Shown here: piece after piece, positions 53,904 through 62,143 of the stretch
How the letters are laid out: every line of letters begins with the position of its first letter
Numbering within the stretch: the first letter of the stretch is position 1
Assembly: GCA_028293745.1 (NCBI GenBank)
Contig: JAQGOF010000151.1
Span: forward strand, 1-64,000
Origin: Gammaproteobacteria bacterium
Lineage (GTDB): Bacteria > Pseudomonadota > Gammaproteobacteria > Steroidobacterales > Steroidobacteraceae
DNA length: 64,000 bases
Reading direction: 5' to 3'
Notes under the pieces: model-generated
Databases searched by the model: none
Seen by the model: only the letters and a program-made list of their open reading frames with translations
Told to the model about the DNA's origin: nothing
Position numbers and translations under genes: made by a program

Positions 53904-54698
53904 TCAACGCTTCCAAACGGCTCGGCGCTTGCTCAAAAATGCGTCTATTCCCTCGGAGGCATCTTCCTCCATCATGTTTCGCGCCATGACGTCGCTGGCA
54001 TATTCGTAAGCACGGCCCAGATCCATGTGTTTCTGCCGATAGAACATCGATTTCCCGTAGCGGATCGCCGCGGCGCTCTTGCCCTCGATCTCAACTGTCT
54101 TGCGGGCGATGGCCGCATCCAGTTCTCCTTCGGGAACAGCCTCGTTGATCAGTCCCCAGTCAGCTGCGGTGGCGGCATCGATGAAGCGTCCCGTCACCAG
54201 CATGTCGAAGGCACGCTTGGATGAAACGTTGCGCGACAATGCCACCGATGGGGTCGAACAGAACAGACCGACGTTGATGCCCGAAACGGCGAACCGCGCC
54301 GTGTCCGCTGCAATGGCCAGATCGCAGGCACCCACGAGTTGGCATCCGGCCGCAGTAGCTATTCCGTGCACGCGAGCGATTACCGGTACGGGCAGTGCCT
54401 GAAGGCTCTGCATCACGCGGCTACAACGGGTGAACAATTCCTCGTAATACGGTTTGCGCGAGTTGCTACGCATTTCGAGCAGATCGTGGCCCGCGCAGAA
54501 TGCTTTGCCCGCACCTGCTATGACCAGGCACCGGGCAGCAGCATCGCCGGCAATCGAGTCGAGCTCCTGTTGCAATAGCTCGAGCATGGACTCGGACAGC
54601 GCGTTCAATTGCTGCGGCCGGTTCAATGTCAGTGTCACGATACCCCTGCTGTCTTCGCGGATCAGAAGCTTGTCGGACGCGGGGTCATGGGCTTTCAT
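53904..54698 (-). CDS. Enoyl-CoA hydratase/isomerase-family protein, ECHDC3-like
   Basis: 264 residues of the crotonase fold. GAGKAFCAGHDLLEM forms the oxyanion hole, and HGIATAAGCQLVGACDLAIAAD is the second signature. The usual catalytic Glu region is changed to VGLFCSTPSVALSRN, the pattern of human ECHDC3 and bacterial relatives, whose activity is not the standard hydratase reaction. GGAG lies seven bases upstream of ATG 54698; an in-frame extension to 54902 has no coding signs. The 243-base divergent gap to the DUF4331 gene holds only promoter sequence I cannot resolve. Confidence 0.88.
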   Translation of the reverse strand: MKAHDPASDKLLIREDSRGIVTLTLNRPQQLNALSESMLELLQQELDSIAGDAAARCLVIAGAGKAFCAGHDLLEMRSNSRKPYYEELFTRCSRVMQSLQALPVPVIARVHGIATAAGCQLVGACDLAIAADTARFAVSGINVGLFCSTPSVALSRNVSSKRAFDMLVTGRFIDAATAADWGLINEAVPEGELDAAIARKTVEIEGKSAAAIRYGKSMFYRQKHMDLGRAYEYASDVMARNMMEEDASEGIDAFLSKRRAVWKR

Positions 54699-54941
54699 CA
54701 GGATCTCCCCTTGAAGGTTCTGTGCGCTCGAAGCTTGCTCCTCGAAGGGCACCGATTGAGCGTAGCTTGGCGCGCTTGTCATCGCTCGAGCAAGTCGCCA
54801 GGACCCCGGCATTGGGAGGGGGCCACGGCGCCGCTTTCGCTTCGCCTGAAGGAGATTTCGACCGCCGTGCATCCGAATGATCAAGGCCAACGTAGCCCTC
54901 ATCGACCCGTTCCATCTTCAATCAACGATGAGGGGAGCTTT

Positions 54942-56399
54942 ATGAAGACGATCTTATGGCCGCGTGCCCTTTGGCTCGGGGCCTCTGTTCTGCCGCTATG
55001 CGTCATGGCGTCCAGCCACCGGGAGGCACCTCGTATAGCGGGAATGCCAAGGGACGACGGAACGGATTTCTACATGTTCCGCAGCTACGAGCCCGGGCGC
55101 AGCGCGTATATAACGTTCATTGCGAACTACATCCCGCTGCAGGACGCTTACGGTGGCCCCAACTACTTCAATATGGATCCCGATGCCGTCTATCGGATTC
55201 AGGTGAACAATGATGGCGATGCCAAGGCCGACTCGAGTTTTGAGTTTCGCTTCAAGACCACCCAGAAGAACCTGGCGGTCAATGCAGGTGGCCAACAGAT
55301 TCCGGTGCCGCTGATCAATATCGGACCGGTCGATGCGAAGGGCACCAATCTCAACGTATCACAGGCCTATTCGATTGCCGTCGTCCGCGGCGGTCATCGT
55401 GAGTGGGTTGAGAACGACTCGCTCGGTGGTACCACGTTTCAGAAGCCGGCAGACAATATAGGCAAGAAGTCGATCGCGGACTACGAAGCGTATGCCGCGC
55501 ATTTCGTCTACGACGTCGGCATTCCGGGTTGCGCCAGCCCCGGACGTGTGTTTGTCGGTCAACGCAAGGACGGCTTTGTCGTCAACCTCGGCGAGGTATT
55601 TGACTTGGTGAATACCAATCCCGTGGGTCCGCGCAACGCCGAACCGAACACGATCCCCGACAAAAATGTCACGTCGATCGCCCTCGAGGTGCCGATCAGC
55701 TGCCTGACCAGGAAGGGGGAACCCGTGATCGGCGCGTGGACCACCGCTAGCGTACGCAGTGGAGATGATGACAGCGATGACTGGAAGCAAGTCTCGCGTC
55801 TCGGAATGCCCCTGGTCAATGAACTGGTCATCGGGCTACCCGATAAGAATCGCTTCAACGAAAGCCAGCCGCGTAACGACGCCCAGTTCCTAAACTACGT
55901 GACCCATCCGTCACTGCCCGTGCTGCTGAATGCGCTGTTCGGCAATGCTGCCAAGGTTCCGGACTCCCCGCGCAACGATCTGGTGGCGGCCTTTCTGACG
56001 GGTGTCAAGGGACTCAATCAGCCGGTGAAGGTCACTCCCAGCGAAATGCTTCGCCTGAATACCGACACGCCACCAACGCCTCCGGGATCGCAAAACGATC
56101 TAGGTGTGTTGGGTGGCGACGTGGCAGGATTCCCTAATGGCCGACGGCCGTACGACGATGTCGTCGACATCACGCTGCGCGTCGCGGAAGGTGCCCTGTG
56201 CGGAGCCATCGGAAGTTGTGGATCGCAGACTGCGGATCCCAACCACGGCACGCCGTACACCGATGGCGCGCGGGCAGCGGGGCCCGACGCGGCACACCTG
56301 CATGTCAACGGAGCCATCAGCGCTGGGGACACCTATCTGAGTGTGTTCCCGTATCTGCTGACACCTTTGCCAGGCTCGCCGAACGGAGTGGCTGACTAA
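54942..56399 (+). CDS. DUF4331-domain exported protein
   Basis: 485 residues. A signal peptide (LGASVLPLCVMA) is followed by SSHREAPRIAGMPRDDGTDFYMF, the diagnostic start of DUF4331 mature proteins. Later features include GRRPYDDVVDITLRV and DAAHLHVNG. GGGGAG lies five bases before the ATG. Function is not established; members are predicted secreted or surface proteins. It stands alone between divergent and co-directional neighbours. Confidence 0.88.
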   Translation: MKTILWPRALWLGASVLPLCVMASSHREAPRIAGMPRDDGTDFYMFRSYEPGRSAYITFIANYIPLQDAYGGPNYFNMDPDAVYRIQVNNDGDAKADSSFEFRFKTTQKNLAVNAGGQQIPVPLINIGPVDAKGTNLNVSQAYSIAVVRGGHREWVENDSLGGTTFQKPADNIGKKSIADYEAYAAHFVYDVGIPGCASPGRVFVGQRKDGFVVNLGEVFDLVNTNPVGPRNAEPNTIPDKNVTSIALEVPISCLTRKGEPVIGAWTTASVRSGDDDSDDWKQVSRLGMPLVNELVIGLPDKNRFNESQPRNDAQFLNYVTHPSLPVLLNALFGNAAKVPDSPRNDLVAAFLTGVKGLNQPVKVTPSEMLRLNTDTPPTPPGSQNDLGVLGGDVAGFPNGRRPYDDVVDITLRVAEGALCGAIGSCGSQTADPNHGTPYTDGARAAGPDAAHLHVNGAISAGDTYLSVFPYLLTPLPGSPNGVAD

Positions 56400-56726
56400 C
56401 ATCCCAGGACTCGTGCGCGATCCGTTCCCGGCAGTGCAACACCCGGACGGACCGCGCACGGCTCAACCCCTGAGCGAAATGATTTTGCTTACGCCAAAGG
56501 ACTTGAAGGCGGCATCAGGATATCGCGGTTCACGCAACCGCGACCTGGGCCGCGATTCCTGCAGCACTTGTGCGCCGGGAGCCTCGCTCCATTGAGGCTC
56601 GAGTCGACTGACCGTTTGCACCGCGGCCGGGTGGCTGCGGCCTTTCGGGTCACGGTAACCCCCCATAAGGGAGGATGGACCGCACAGGCTCCCTGCAACT
56701 AAGGTACCTCGGCAACTCCGCTCCTG
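56400..56726. other. 327-base intergenic region before the second hybrid kinase
   Basis: No gene is supported here. It holds one clear hairpin (GAGCCTC at 56579-56585 with GAGGCTC at 56594-56600, 8-base loop) and a GC-rich stretch with GGTAACC and a CCC-ATAA-GGG arm near 56654-56672. The latter could be a structured 5' leader of the kinase message, but I recognise no riboswitch class. Confidence 0.4.
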
Positions 56727-58889
56727 ATGCTGGGGATGATGAGTAACCGGGCCACGAGAGTTTCGCGTTCAAGTGCGCAATATTTCTTCGGTGGCATGGG
56801 TCTCGCGTTGCTGACCCTGGTTGGCGTCTTGCTCGGACTCGACTTCGCGACAGCGAGCTTCCGGATCGCCTCTGCGCAACAGATCGTGCTGGCGATCACG
56901 TTCGTGCTGACCTCGCTGATAGTGACCCGGCTGGTCGGAAGGGCCCGCCGGCAGACGCGGGTTGCGCTCCAGGCCGAAGCGGCCCTGCGATCCAGTGAGG
57001 CTCGCCTGGCGGAGGCCCAGCGACTCAGTCTCACGGGGAGCTTCAGCTGGTGCAGTTCCACCGGCGAGCTCCTCTGGTCAGAGGAAACCTTTCGAATCTA
57101 CGAATACGACGCAACGACGAAACCAACGTGGGAGCTCGTTCTGCAGCGGGTTCATCCGCAAGAGGCGGCCCTCGCGAAACAGACCCTCGAGCGTGCCTCG
57201 CAGCAGGTGCAGGATTTTGATTTTGAACGCCGATTGTTGATGCCGGATGGAAGAGTCAAGCACATCCACATCCTGGCTCATGCATTGCGGGATTCATCAG
57301 GCGATCTCGAGTACAGGGGGGCCGTGATGGACGTCACGGCGTCCAAGCAAACCGAAGAAGCACTGCGCAGAAGCGAGGAGCAATGGCGGGATGTCTTTGA
57401 AAACAATCCGACCATGTACTTCATGGTAGGTGCCGCCGGGAGAATCATGGCAGTGAATCCCTTTGGCGCTGAGCAGCTTGGCTACCGTGTCGATGAGTTA
57501 GCCGGTGAGCCGGTGCTCATGCTATTCCATGAGCCTGATCGGGAGGTGGTCCGAAGAAATGTTGCCATCTGCTTCGAGGAGCTCGGCCGGGCCAGAAGCT
57601 GGGAAGCTCGCAAGATTTGTAAAGACGGCACAGTGCTCTGGGTTCGCGAAACGGCTAAAGCGGTGCCGCGAGTGGACGGCCCGATTGTGTTGATTGCTTG
57701 CGAGGATGTTACCGAACGTAAGCAGTTCGAGGCCGAGAAGGAGCGTCTCGAGGCTCAGCTTCGCCAGTCGCAGAAAATGGAGGCGATGGGAGCACTCGCC
57801 GGCGGGATCGCACACGACTTCAACAATATCCTCGCCGCAATCCTTGGCTACGGCGAGCTCGCGGAGAAGGTTGCGCCCGAAGGCAGCCCCGTGCGCCGCT
57901 ACGTCGATAACATGATGCACGCCGGAGGCCGAGGTAAGTCGCTCGTCGAACGCATCCTCGCGTTCAGTCGCAGCGGCCTTGTCGACCGGGGTCCAATCAA
58001 CGTGCAGGCTGTGATCGAGGAAGCACTCGAGCTGATTGCGGCTTCGCTTGCGCCCGGCATAGTTCTCGAGAAACGGCTCGAGGTCGGCAATGTGGCGGTC
58101 ATCGGAGATGCGACCCAGCTGCACCAGGTCGCAATGAACCTCTGTACGAATGCCGTACAGGCGATGGAGCATGGCGGCGTGCTGGAGGTCGCTCTGGAGT
58201 GCGACGACGTGGCACAACGTTGTAGGTTGTCGCATGGCGATCTCGCCCCGGGTGTCTACGTGCGGTTATGCGTGAGCGACACCGGAGGTGGAATCCCGCC
58301 GTACGTGCTCGATCGAATGTTTGACCCTTTCTTTACGACCAAGCACGCCGGCGAGGGAACCGGCCTGGGTTTGTCGCTGGTGCACGGCATCGTGATGGAT
58401 CTGGGCGGCTCGATCGACGTTCGCACCACCGTAGGGCGCGGCACGACTTTCACGATCTGGTTGCCGGTTGGCGGTGAAGCGGCGGTCCCTTCGGCTGAGA
58501 TCGCTACCGAGATACCGCGCGGCAATGGCGAATCGGTCATGGTTGTTGACGACGAGAAGTCGCTCGTTGCGCTCGCCGAAGAAGTGTTGGCCGAGATCGG
58601 TTATGAGCCCGTGGGGTTCAGCTCCAGCAGGGTGGCGCTGGAGGCATTCAGAGCGACGCCGCAACGCTTCGATATTGTTCTGACTGAAGAGATGATGCCG
58701 GATCTCATGGGCACCGATCTCGCCCGTGAGATTCGGCTGCTGCGGCCCGACATCCCGATCGTACTGACGAGTGGCTACAGTGGTGCGCCATTACACGAGC
58801 GTGCGAGCGCGGCCGCAATCCAGGAAGTCCTGCGCAAACCCCTGCGCAGCAAGGACATCGCAGAGTGTTTCGGACGCGTCTTGCGTTGA
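56727..58889 (+). CDS. Hybrid sensor histidine kinase with Asp-to-Glu receiver
   Basis: 720 residues. Two membrane helices lie near the start (GLALLTLVGVLLGLDFA; IVLAITFVLTSLIVTRLV) with almost no periplasmic loop, then two PAS domains (LSLTGSFSWCSSTGELLW; MYFMVGAAGRIMAVNP), HisKA with His363 (GGIAHDFNNILAAILGYGEL), HATPase (GEGTGLGLSLVHG) and a receiver. In the receiver the phosphoacceptor position is Glu654 (IVLTEEMMPDLMG), where the related kinase at 39267-41798 has Asp. The acidic pair and Lys (LRKPL) are kept. ATG 56727 is uncertain, with further ATGs at 56736 and 56739. No cognate regulator is directly adjacent; the NarL-type gene 0.8 kb away is a candidate. Confidence 0.9.
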   Translation: MLGMMSNRATRVSRSSAQYFFGGMGLALLTLVGVLLGLDFATASFRIASAQQIVLAITFVLTSLIVTRLVGRARRQTRVALQAEAALRSSEARLAEAQRLSLTGSFSWCSSTGELLWSEETFRIYEYDATTKPTWELVLQRVHPQEAALAKQTLERASQQVQDFDFERRLLMPDGRVKHIHILAHALRDSSGDLEYRGAVMDVTASKQTEEALRRSEEQWRDVFENNPTMYFMVGAAGRIMAVNPFGAEQLGYRVDELAGEPVLMLFHEPDREVVRRNVAICFEELGRARSWEARKICKDGTVLWVRETAKAVPRVDGPIVLIACEDVTERKQFEAEKERLEAQLRQSQKMEAMGALAGGIAHDFNNILAAILGYGELAEKVAPEGSPVRRYVDNMMHAGGRGKSLVERILAFSRSGLVDRGPINVQAVIEEALELIAASLAPGIVLEKRLEVGNVAVIGDATQLHQVAMNLCTNAVQAMEHGGVLEVALECDDVAQRCRLSHGDLAPGVYVRLCVSDTGGGIPPYVLDRMFDPFFTTKHAGEGTGLGLSLVHGIVMDLGGSIDVRTTVGRGTTFTIWLPVGGEAAVPSAEIATEIPRGNGESVMVVDDEKSLVALAEEVLAEIGYEPVGFSSSRVALEAFRATPQRFDIVLTEEMMPDLMGTDLAREIRLLRPDIPIVLTSGYSGAPLHERASAAAIQEVLRKPLRSKDIAECFGRVLR

Positions 58890-58906
58890 CTCGACAAGAA
58901 GTCTGC

Positions 58907-58920
58907 ATTTCAACTGTAAT
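58907..58920. promoter_or_regulatory. RTTnCAnnTGnAAY palindrome, site E (iorAB relic)
   Basis: ATTTCAACTGTAAT fits the shared palindrome exactly. It is 84 bases upstream of the relic's start codon and 17 bases after the kinase stop, so the promoter of the dead genes still carries the site. Confidence 0.5.
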
Positions 58921-59004
58921 TCAAGACCCCCACGGTGACATCACTCAGAAATGGTCAGGCGGGACATTTGAGCTGCCAGTACCTGCTCAAGGACGTGTAG
59001 CGCC

Positions 59005-59809
59005 ATGGAAACATTGAATGTCAACGGCAAGGCGGTAACAGTGGACGTGCCGGGGGACGCACATGACGTGCGCGCGATTCTCGAGAATGTCAGCCGAAGG
59101 GGTTTCATTGGCGGCGCGGCGGGAATCGGCGCACTCGTAGTTGGCATGCGCGTGTCATCTCGCAGTGACGCTGCAACCCCTGCGGCGGCTCCCTCGACAG
59201 ATGTATCTCGTTTCAATCCCACGGCATTTGTCGCCATCGACACATCAGGCCTCGTCACGATCATGACTCATCGATCCGAGATGGGGCAGGGGATTCGCAC
59301 CGGGCTCCCGATGGTCGTCGCGGACGAGCTCGAAGCCGATTGGTCTCGCGTGCACGTCTCACAGGGGGGCGGTGATGAGCCTATTTACAGCGGTCAGAAC
59401 ATGGACGGTTCGCGCAGCATGCGCCGCTTTCTGCAGCCCATGCGGCAAATGGGCGCGGCCGTGCGCCAGATGCTCGAGGCGGCGGCCGCCGCCTCGTGGG
59501 GCGTGGAAGTGACTGAGGTCCACGCGCGCAATCACCAGGTCATCCACGCCCCAACCGGGCGGGTCCTCGGATACGGGCAAGTCGCCGCAGTGGCGCGTGC
59601 GCTGCCTGTACCCAAACCGGAACTGTTGAAGCTGAAGAAACCGTCGGAGTGTCGACAGCGATCAGCCATCTGCCGGGGTCGGTGAGCCAGGCGTACCGCC
59701 GTTAGCTCCGGCGCTGTCCAACGCCATGTTTGCGGTGACAGGCAAACGCATTCGACGCCTACCAATTGCTGCCCAGCTGAAAGGCTGGGGCACGAATTGG
59801 ACGGGGTGA
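59005..59809 (+). pseudogene. Deleted iorAB-like molybdenum hydroxylase operon relic
   Basis: Three pieces are joined. First, residues 1-18 (METLNVNGKAVTVDVPGD) are the beginning of a [2Fe-2S] small subunit. Then the frame jumps into the Tat leader and N-terminus of a large subunit (ENVSRRGFIGGAAG, then HRSEMGQGIRTGLPMVVADEL) up to about LKLKKPSE near 59648. Then, in the +1 frame, the large-subunit end follows: SAGVGEPGVPPLAPALSN and TGKRIRRLP, with a stop at 59807-59809. The cluster-binding Cys and most of the molybdenum domain are missing. The first frame would still make a 226-residue product ending at 59685. Two internal deletions explain it. Confidence 0.85.
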
Positions 59810-60438
59810 TGACTGCCTTCACGCTTCTCCTGGAGAATCCCCCGGCGCTGGGCAATTGCGACCGCTTCAGTCCGGCTCGCCGCATGCAGCTTGTCCAGAA
59901 CGGATTTGACATGCGTTTTCACGGTGCCGACGGCCACATTCAGTCTGATGGCAATGCCCTTGTTACTGAGCCCGAGCATCATCTGTCGCAGTATTTCTTC
60001 TTCCCTTGGGGTCAGTGCCCGATGGTTCATCCATTCGGCAACGCGCTGGGCGACCAGCGGACCTATGGCCATGCCTCCGGCGCGCACCGATCGCAAACCA
60101 TCGAGCAGATCTTGAATACTGCAGCCGAGCAAAAGGTAACCGCGCACTCCTCGCTCCAGCGCGTGGCAGATCATCGCCTGGCTGTCACTATGCGTCAGAA
60201 TTACGACTCGATGTCTCCCCACTGCGCCAGACACGATCAGGCGTAAACCCGAATCGTAGTCCGCGACTACAACATCCGCCGGCGGCGACTCACTGCCAAT
60301 CACGCTCGATACCTTCAACGTGGGCCTGAAAACGACGGCTTCGAAGTCGGGTTGCCTCTGCAGAGTTGCCGCGAGTCCCGCCGTTATCAGCGGGTCGCCG
60401 TGTGCAATGAGAACCTTTATTGTGGAGGAGTGGGCCAT
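59662..60438 (-). CDS. NarL/FixJ-type response regulator with antisense-derived tail
   Basis: 258 residues. The receiver has IAHGDPLITAGL, phosphoacceptor Asp60 (VVVADYDSG) and ILTHSD, but the conserved Lys is replaced (RGYLLLGCS). The LuxR-type helix-turn-helix is LTPREEEILRQMMLGLSNKG and VGTVKTHVKSVLDKL. The domain should end near QRRGILQ, but the frame runs about 50 residues further, across the antisense strand of the relic at 59005-59809, so the tail is probably acquired. A shared-type palindrome is 87 bases upstream of its start, suggesting autoregulation. No kinase gene is directly adjacent. Confidence 0.88.
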   Translation of the reverse strand: MAHSSTIKVLIAHGDPLITAGLAATLQRQPDFEAVVFRPTLKVSSVIGSESPPADVVVADYDSGLRLIVSGAVGRHRVVILTHSDSQAMICHALERGVRGYLLLGCSIQDLLDGLRSVRAGGMAIGPLVAQRVAEWMNHRALTPREEEILRQMMLGLSNKGIAIRLNVAVGTVKTHVKSVLDKLHAASRTEAVAIAQRRGILQEKREGSHHPVQFVPQPFSWAAIGRRRMRLPVTANMALDSAGANGGTPGSPTPADG

Positions 60439-60524
60439 TGTGAATCTCCGTCGGCACGCATGCGTCTCATGCTTACAATCTACCCCAGCGGGATCAGGCG
60501 CCGATGTCAGGAATCGCAGCTCAA

Positions 60525-60538
60525 ATTACAGTTGCAAC
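60525..60538. promoter_or_regulatory. RTTnCAnnTGnAAY palindrome, site F (NarL-type regulator)
   Basis: ATTACAGTTGCAAC fits the shared palindrome exactly. It is 87 bases upstream of the NarL-type regulator start and 130 bases upstream of the divergent aldo/keto reductase. The rest of the 230-base divergent gap shows no gene. Confidence 0.6.
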
Positions 60539-60668
60539 TTTGCTTCGGATGCTGTCGTCAGGTCAGAAGGGTTCGCGTGGGCGTACCCAATAAGGAACAT
60601 TGCCTGCCCTGCGTCCAGCGCGGATAGTGCTGTCAACGTTACCCAACCCTATAGAGGAAGGATCAAAT

Positions 60669-61550
60669 ATGGCCCTTGATGCAGGCAAATCCGGCTCATT
60701 CATGATCGGCGGCGCAATCAGGATCAACCGTCTGGGTTTCGGTGCAATGCGACTCACAGGCCCGAACATCTGGGGACCGCCCGCCGATAAAGCCGAGGTT
60801 ATGCGAACACTGCGGCGACTTCCCGAATTGGGCGTGAATTTCATCGACACGGCCGATTCCTACGGCCCGGATGTTTCGGAGCCGCTCATCCGCGAAGGGC
60901 TGCATCCCTACGGCAACATGCTCGTTGCGACCAAAGGGGGCCTGGTGCGGCCAGGTCCGCTCGGCAGCCCGTGGCCGGCCGTCGGCCGGCCGGAGTATCT
61001 GCGCCAACAGGCGTTCAAGAGCCTTCGCTGGCTGGGCGTCGAGCAGATCGACCTGTGGCAACTGCATCGAATCGATCCAAAGGTCCCGCGCGACGAGCAA
61101 TTCGACGCCGTCAAGGGCTTGTTGAACGATGGAATCATCCGCTATGCGGGTCTGAGTAATGTGTCCGTTGCAGACGTCGAGGCGGCGTCAAAGGTCTTCA
61201 AAGTAGCGACCGTGCAGAACCGCTATAACCTCGTGGACCGTTCGAGCGAAGACGTTCTGGACTACTGCACCACTCATGGAATCGGCTTCATTCCGTGGTT
61301 TCCGTTGGCAGCAGGGCAACTTGCCAGCAAAGGATCGATCCTTGACCGGGTCGCACAGGCGCACGGTGCCGCGCCGGGTCAGGTAGCCCTTGCGTGGGTG
61401 CTCGAGCGCAGTGCGGTTATGTTGCCCATCCCGGGAACGTCGAAGGTTTCGCACCTGGAGGAGAATGTCGCCGCGGCCGACATCAAACTCTCGGACGAAG
61501 AGTTCGCGGCTTTGGACGCGAGTGGCAAAGCGGAATTCCGCAGGCACTGA
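60669..61550 (+). CDS. Aldo/keto reductase
   Basis: 293 residues. The catalytic tetrad Asp60, Tyr65 (DTADSYGPD), Lys89 (VATKGG) and His133 (QLHRID) is complete. The pattern [16 protein letters not shown] is that of short bacterial oxidoreductases related to pyridoxal reductases. GGAAGG lies eight bases before the ATG. It is a different AKR type from the one at 30581-31615. Substrate is not evident. Confidence 0.9.
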   Translation: MALDAGKSGSFMIGGAIRINRLGFGAMRLTGPNIWGPPADKAEVMRTLRRLPELGVNFIDTADSYGPDVSEPLIREGLHPYGNMLVATKGGLVRPGPLGSPWPAVGRPEYLRQQAFKSLRWLGVEQIDLWQLHRIDPKVPRDEQFDAVKGLLNDGIIRYAGLSNVSVADVEAASKVFKVATVQNRYNLVDRSSEDVLDYCTTHGIGFIPWFPLAAGQLASKGSILDRVAQAHGAAPGQVALAWVLERSAVMLPIPGTSKVSHLEENVAAADIKLSDEEFAALDASGKAEFRRH

Positions 61551-61599
61551 AGCGATCGGCCCTGAGCCGCCAGCAGCGCAGCCGGAGCGGGCCTGGTGT

Positions 61600-61613
61600 A
61601 TTTCGATTGAAAC
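61600..61613. promoter_or_regulatory. RTTnCAnnTGnAAY palindrome, site H (glcG-fdhA operon)
   Basis: ATTTCGATTGAAAC has one mismatch (G for A in the left half). A second half-site (CAACTGAAAT within 61621-61634) lies 21 bp away, the same spacing as the oxdC promoter repeats. It is 111 bases upstream of the GlcG-like gene. The rest of the 174-base gap holds no gene. Confidence 0.4.
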
Positions 61614-61724
61614 AGAATCGAAGACAACTGAAATCTTCCGAGGTGGTGCTGGTAATCGTACCGCCAAATTCGAAATGCAGCGTGCCCGTGTAGAGCCGAT
61701 ACATCTGAGCTCCAGGAGGTTGCG

Positions 61725-62123
61725 ATGGTCACACTCGAGAATGCGCGGAAGATTATTGCTGCGGCCGAGAGGAAGGCGAATGAGCTGGGCCAACCGATGA
61801 ACATTGCTGTGGCCGATACGGGCGGCAATCTGGTGGCCCACGTGCGCATGGATGGCGCGTGGCTTGGCAGCATCGATATTGCGATCAACAAGGCCTTCAC
61901 CTCGCGGGCTTTCGACATCAGCACGCAGGATCTTGGCAAGAACTCGCAGCCCGGTCAGCAGTTCTTCGGCATCCATGCCTCCAATCATGGTCGCGTGATG
62001 ATATTTGCCGGTGGCGTACCGCTCAGGCGCGCGGGAAAAGTGGTCGGTGCCGTGGGAGTCAGCGGTGGCTCCGGCGAGCAGGACCAGTCGGTCGCGGAGG
62101 CGGGCGCGCGGGCATTTGAGTAA
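61725..62123 (+). CDS. GlcG/HbpS-family small protein
   Basis: 132 residues of the GlcG-like (PF03928) fold: LENARKIIAAAERKANELGQPMNIAVAD, DTGGNLVAHVRMDGA and GKVVGAVGVSGG, in pieces. Related proteins bind haem or cob(II)alamin-like ligands or have unknown roles beside dehydrogenases. GGAGG is six bases before the ATG. It precedes formaldehyde dehydrogenase by 20 bases in one operon. Cytoplasmic; function uncertain. Confidence 0.85.
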   Translation: MVTLENARKIIAAAERKANELGQPMNIAVADTGGNLVAHVRMDGAWLGSIDIAINKAFTSRAFDISTQDLGKNSQPGQQFFGIHASNHGRVMIFAGGVPLRRAGKVVGAVGVSGGSGEQDQSVAEAGARAFE

Positions 62124-62143
62124 GGCGCAGGAGAATCGAAATC

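Noticed and set aside
54699-54902. Amino-terminal extension of the enoyl-CoA hydratase
   Set aside because: A clear ribosome site precedes ATG 54698 and the extension shows no crotonase similarity.
56600-56726. Possible riboswitch ahead of the kinase
   Set aside because: Short paired arms are present, but no conserved core of c-di-GMP, cobalamin or other classes can be matched by eye.
56673-56741. 22-codon frame with GGGAGG directly before its ATG
   Set aside because: The ribosome site touches the start codon, leaving no spacing, and the peptide has no features.
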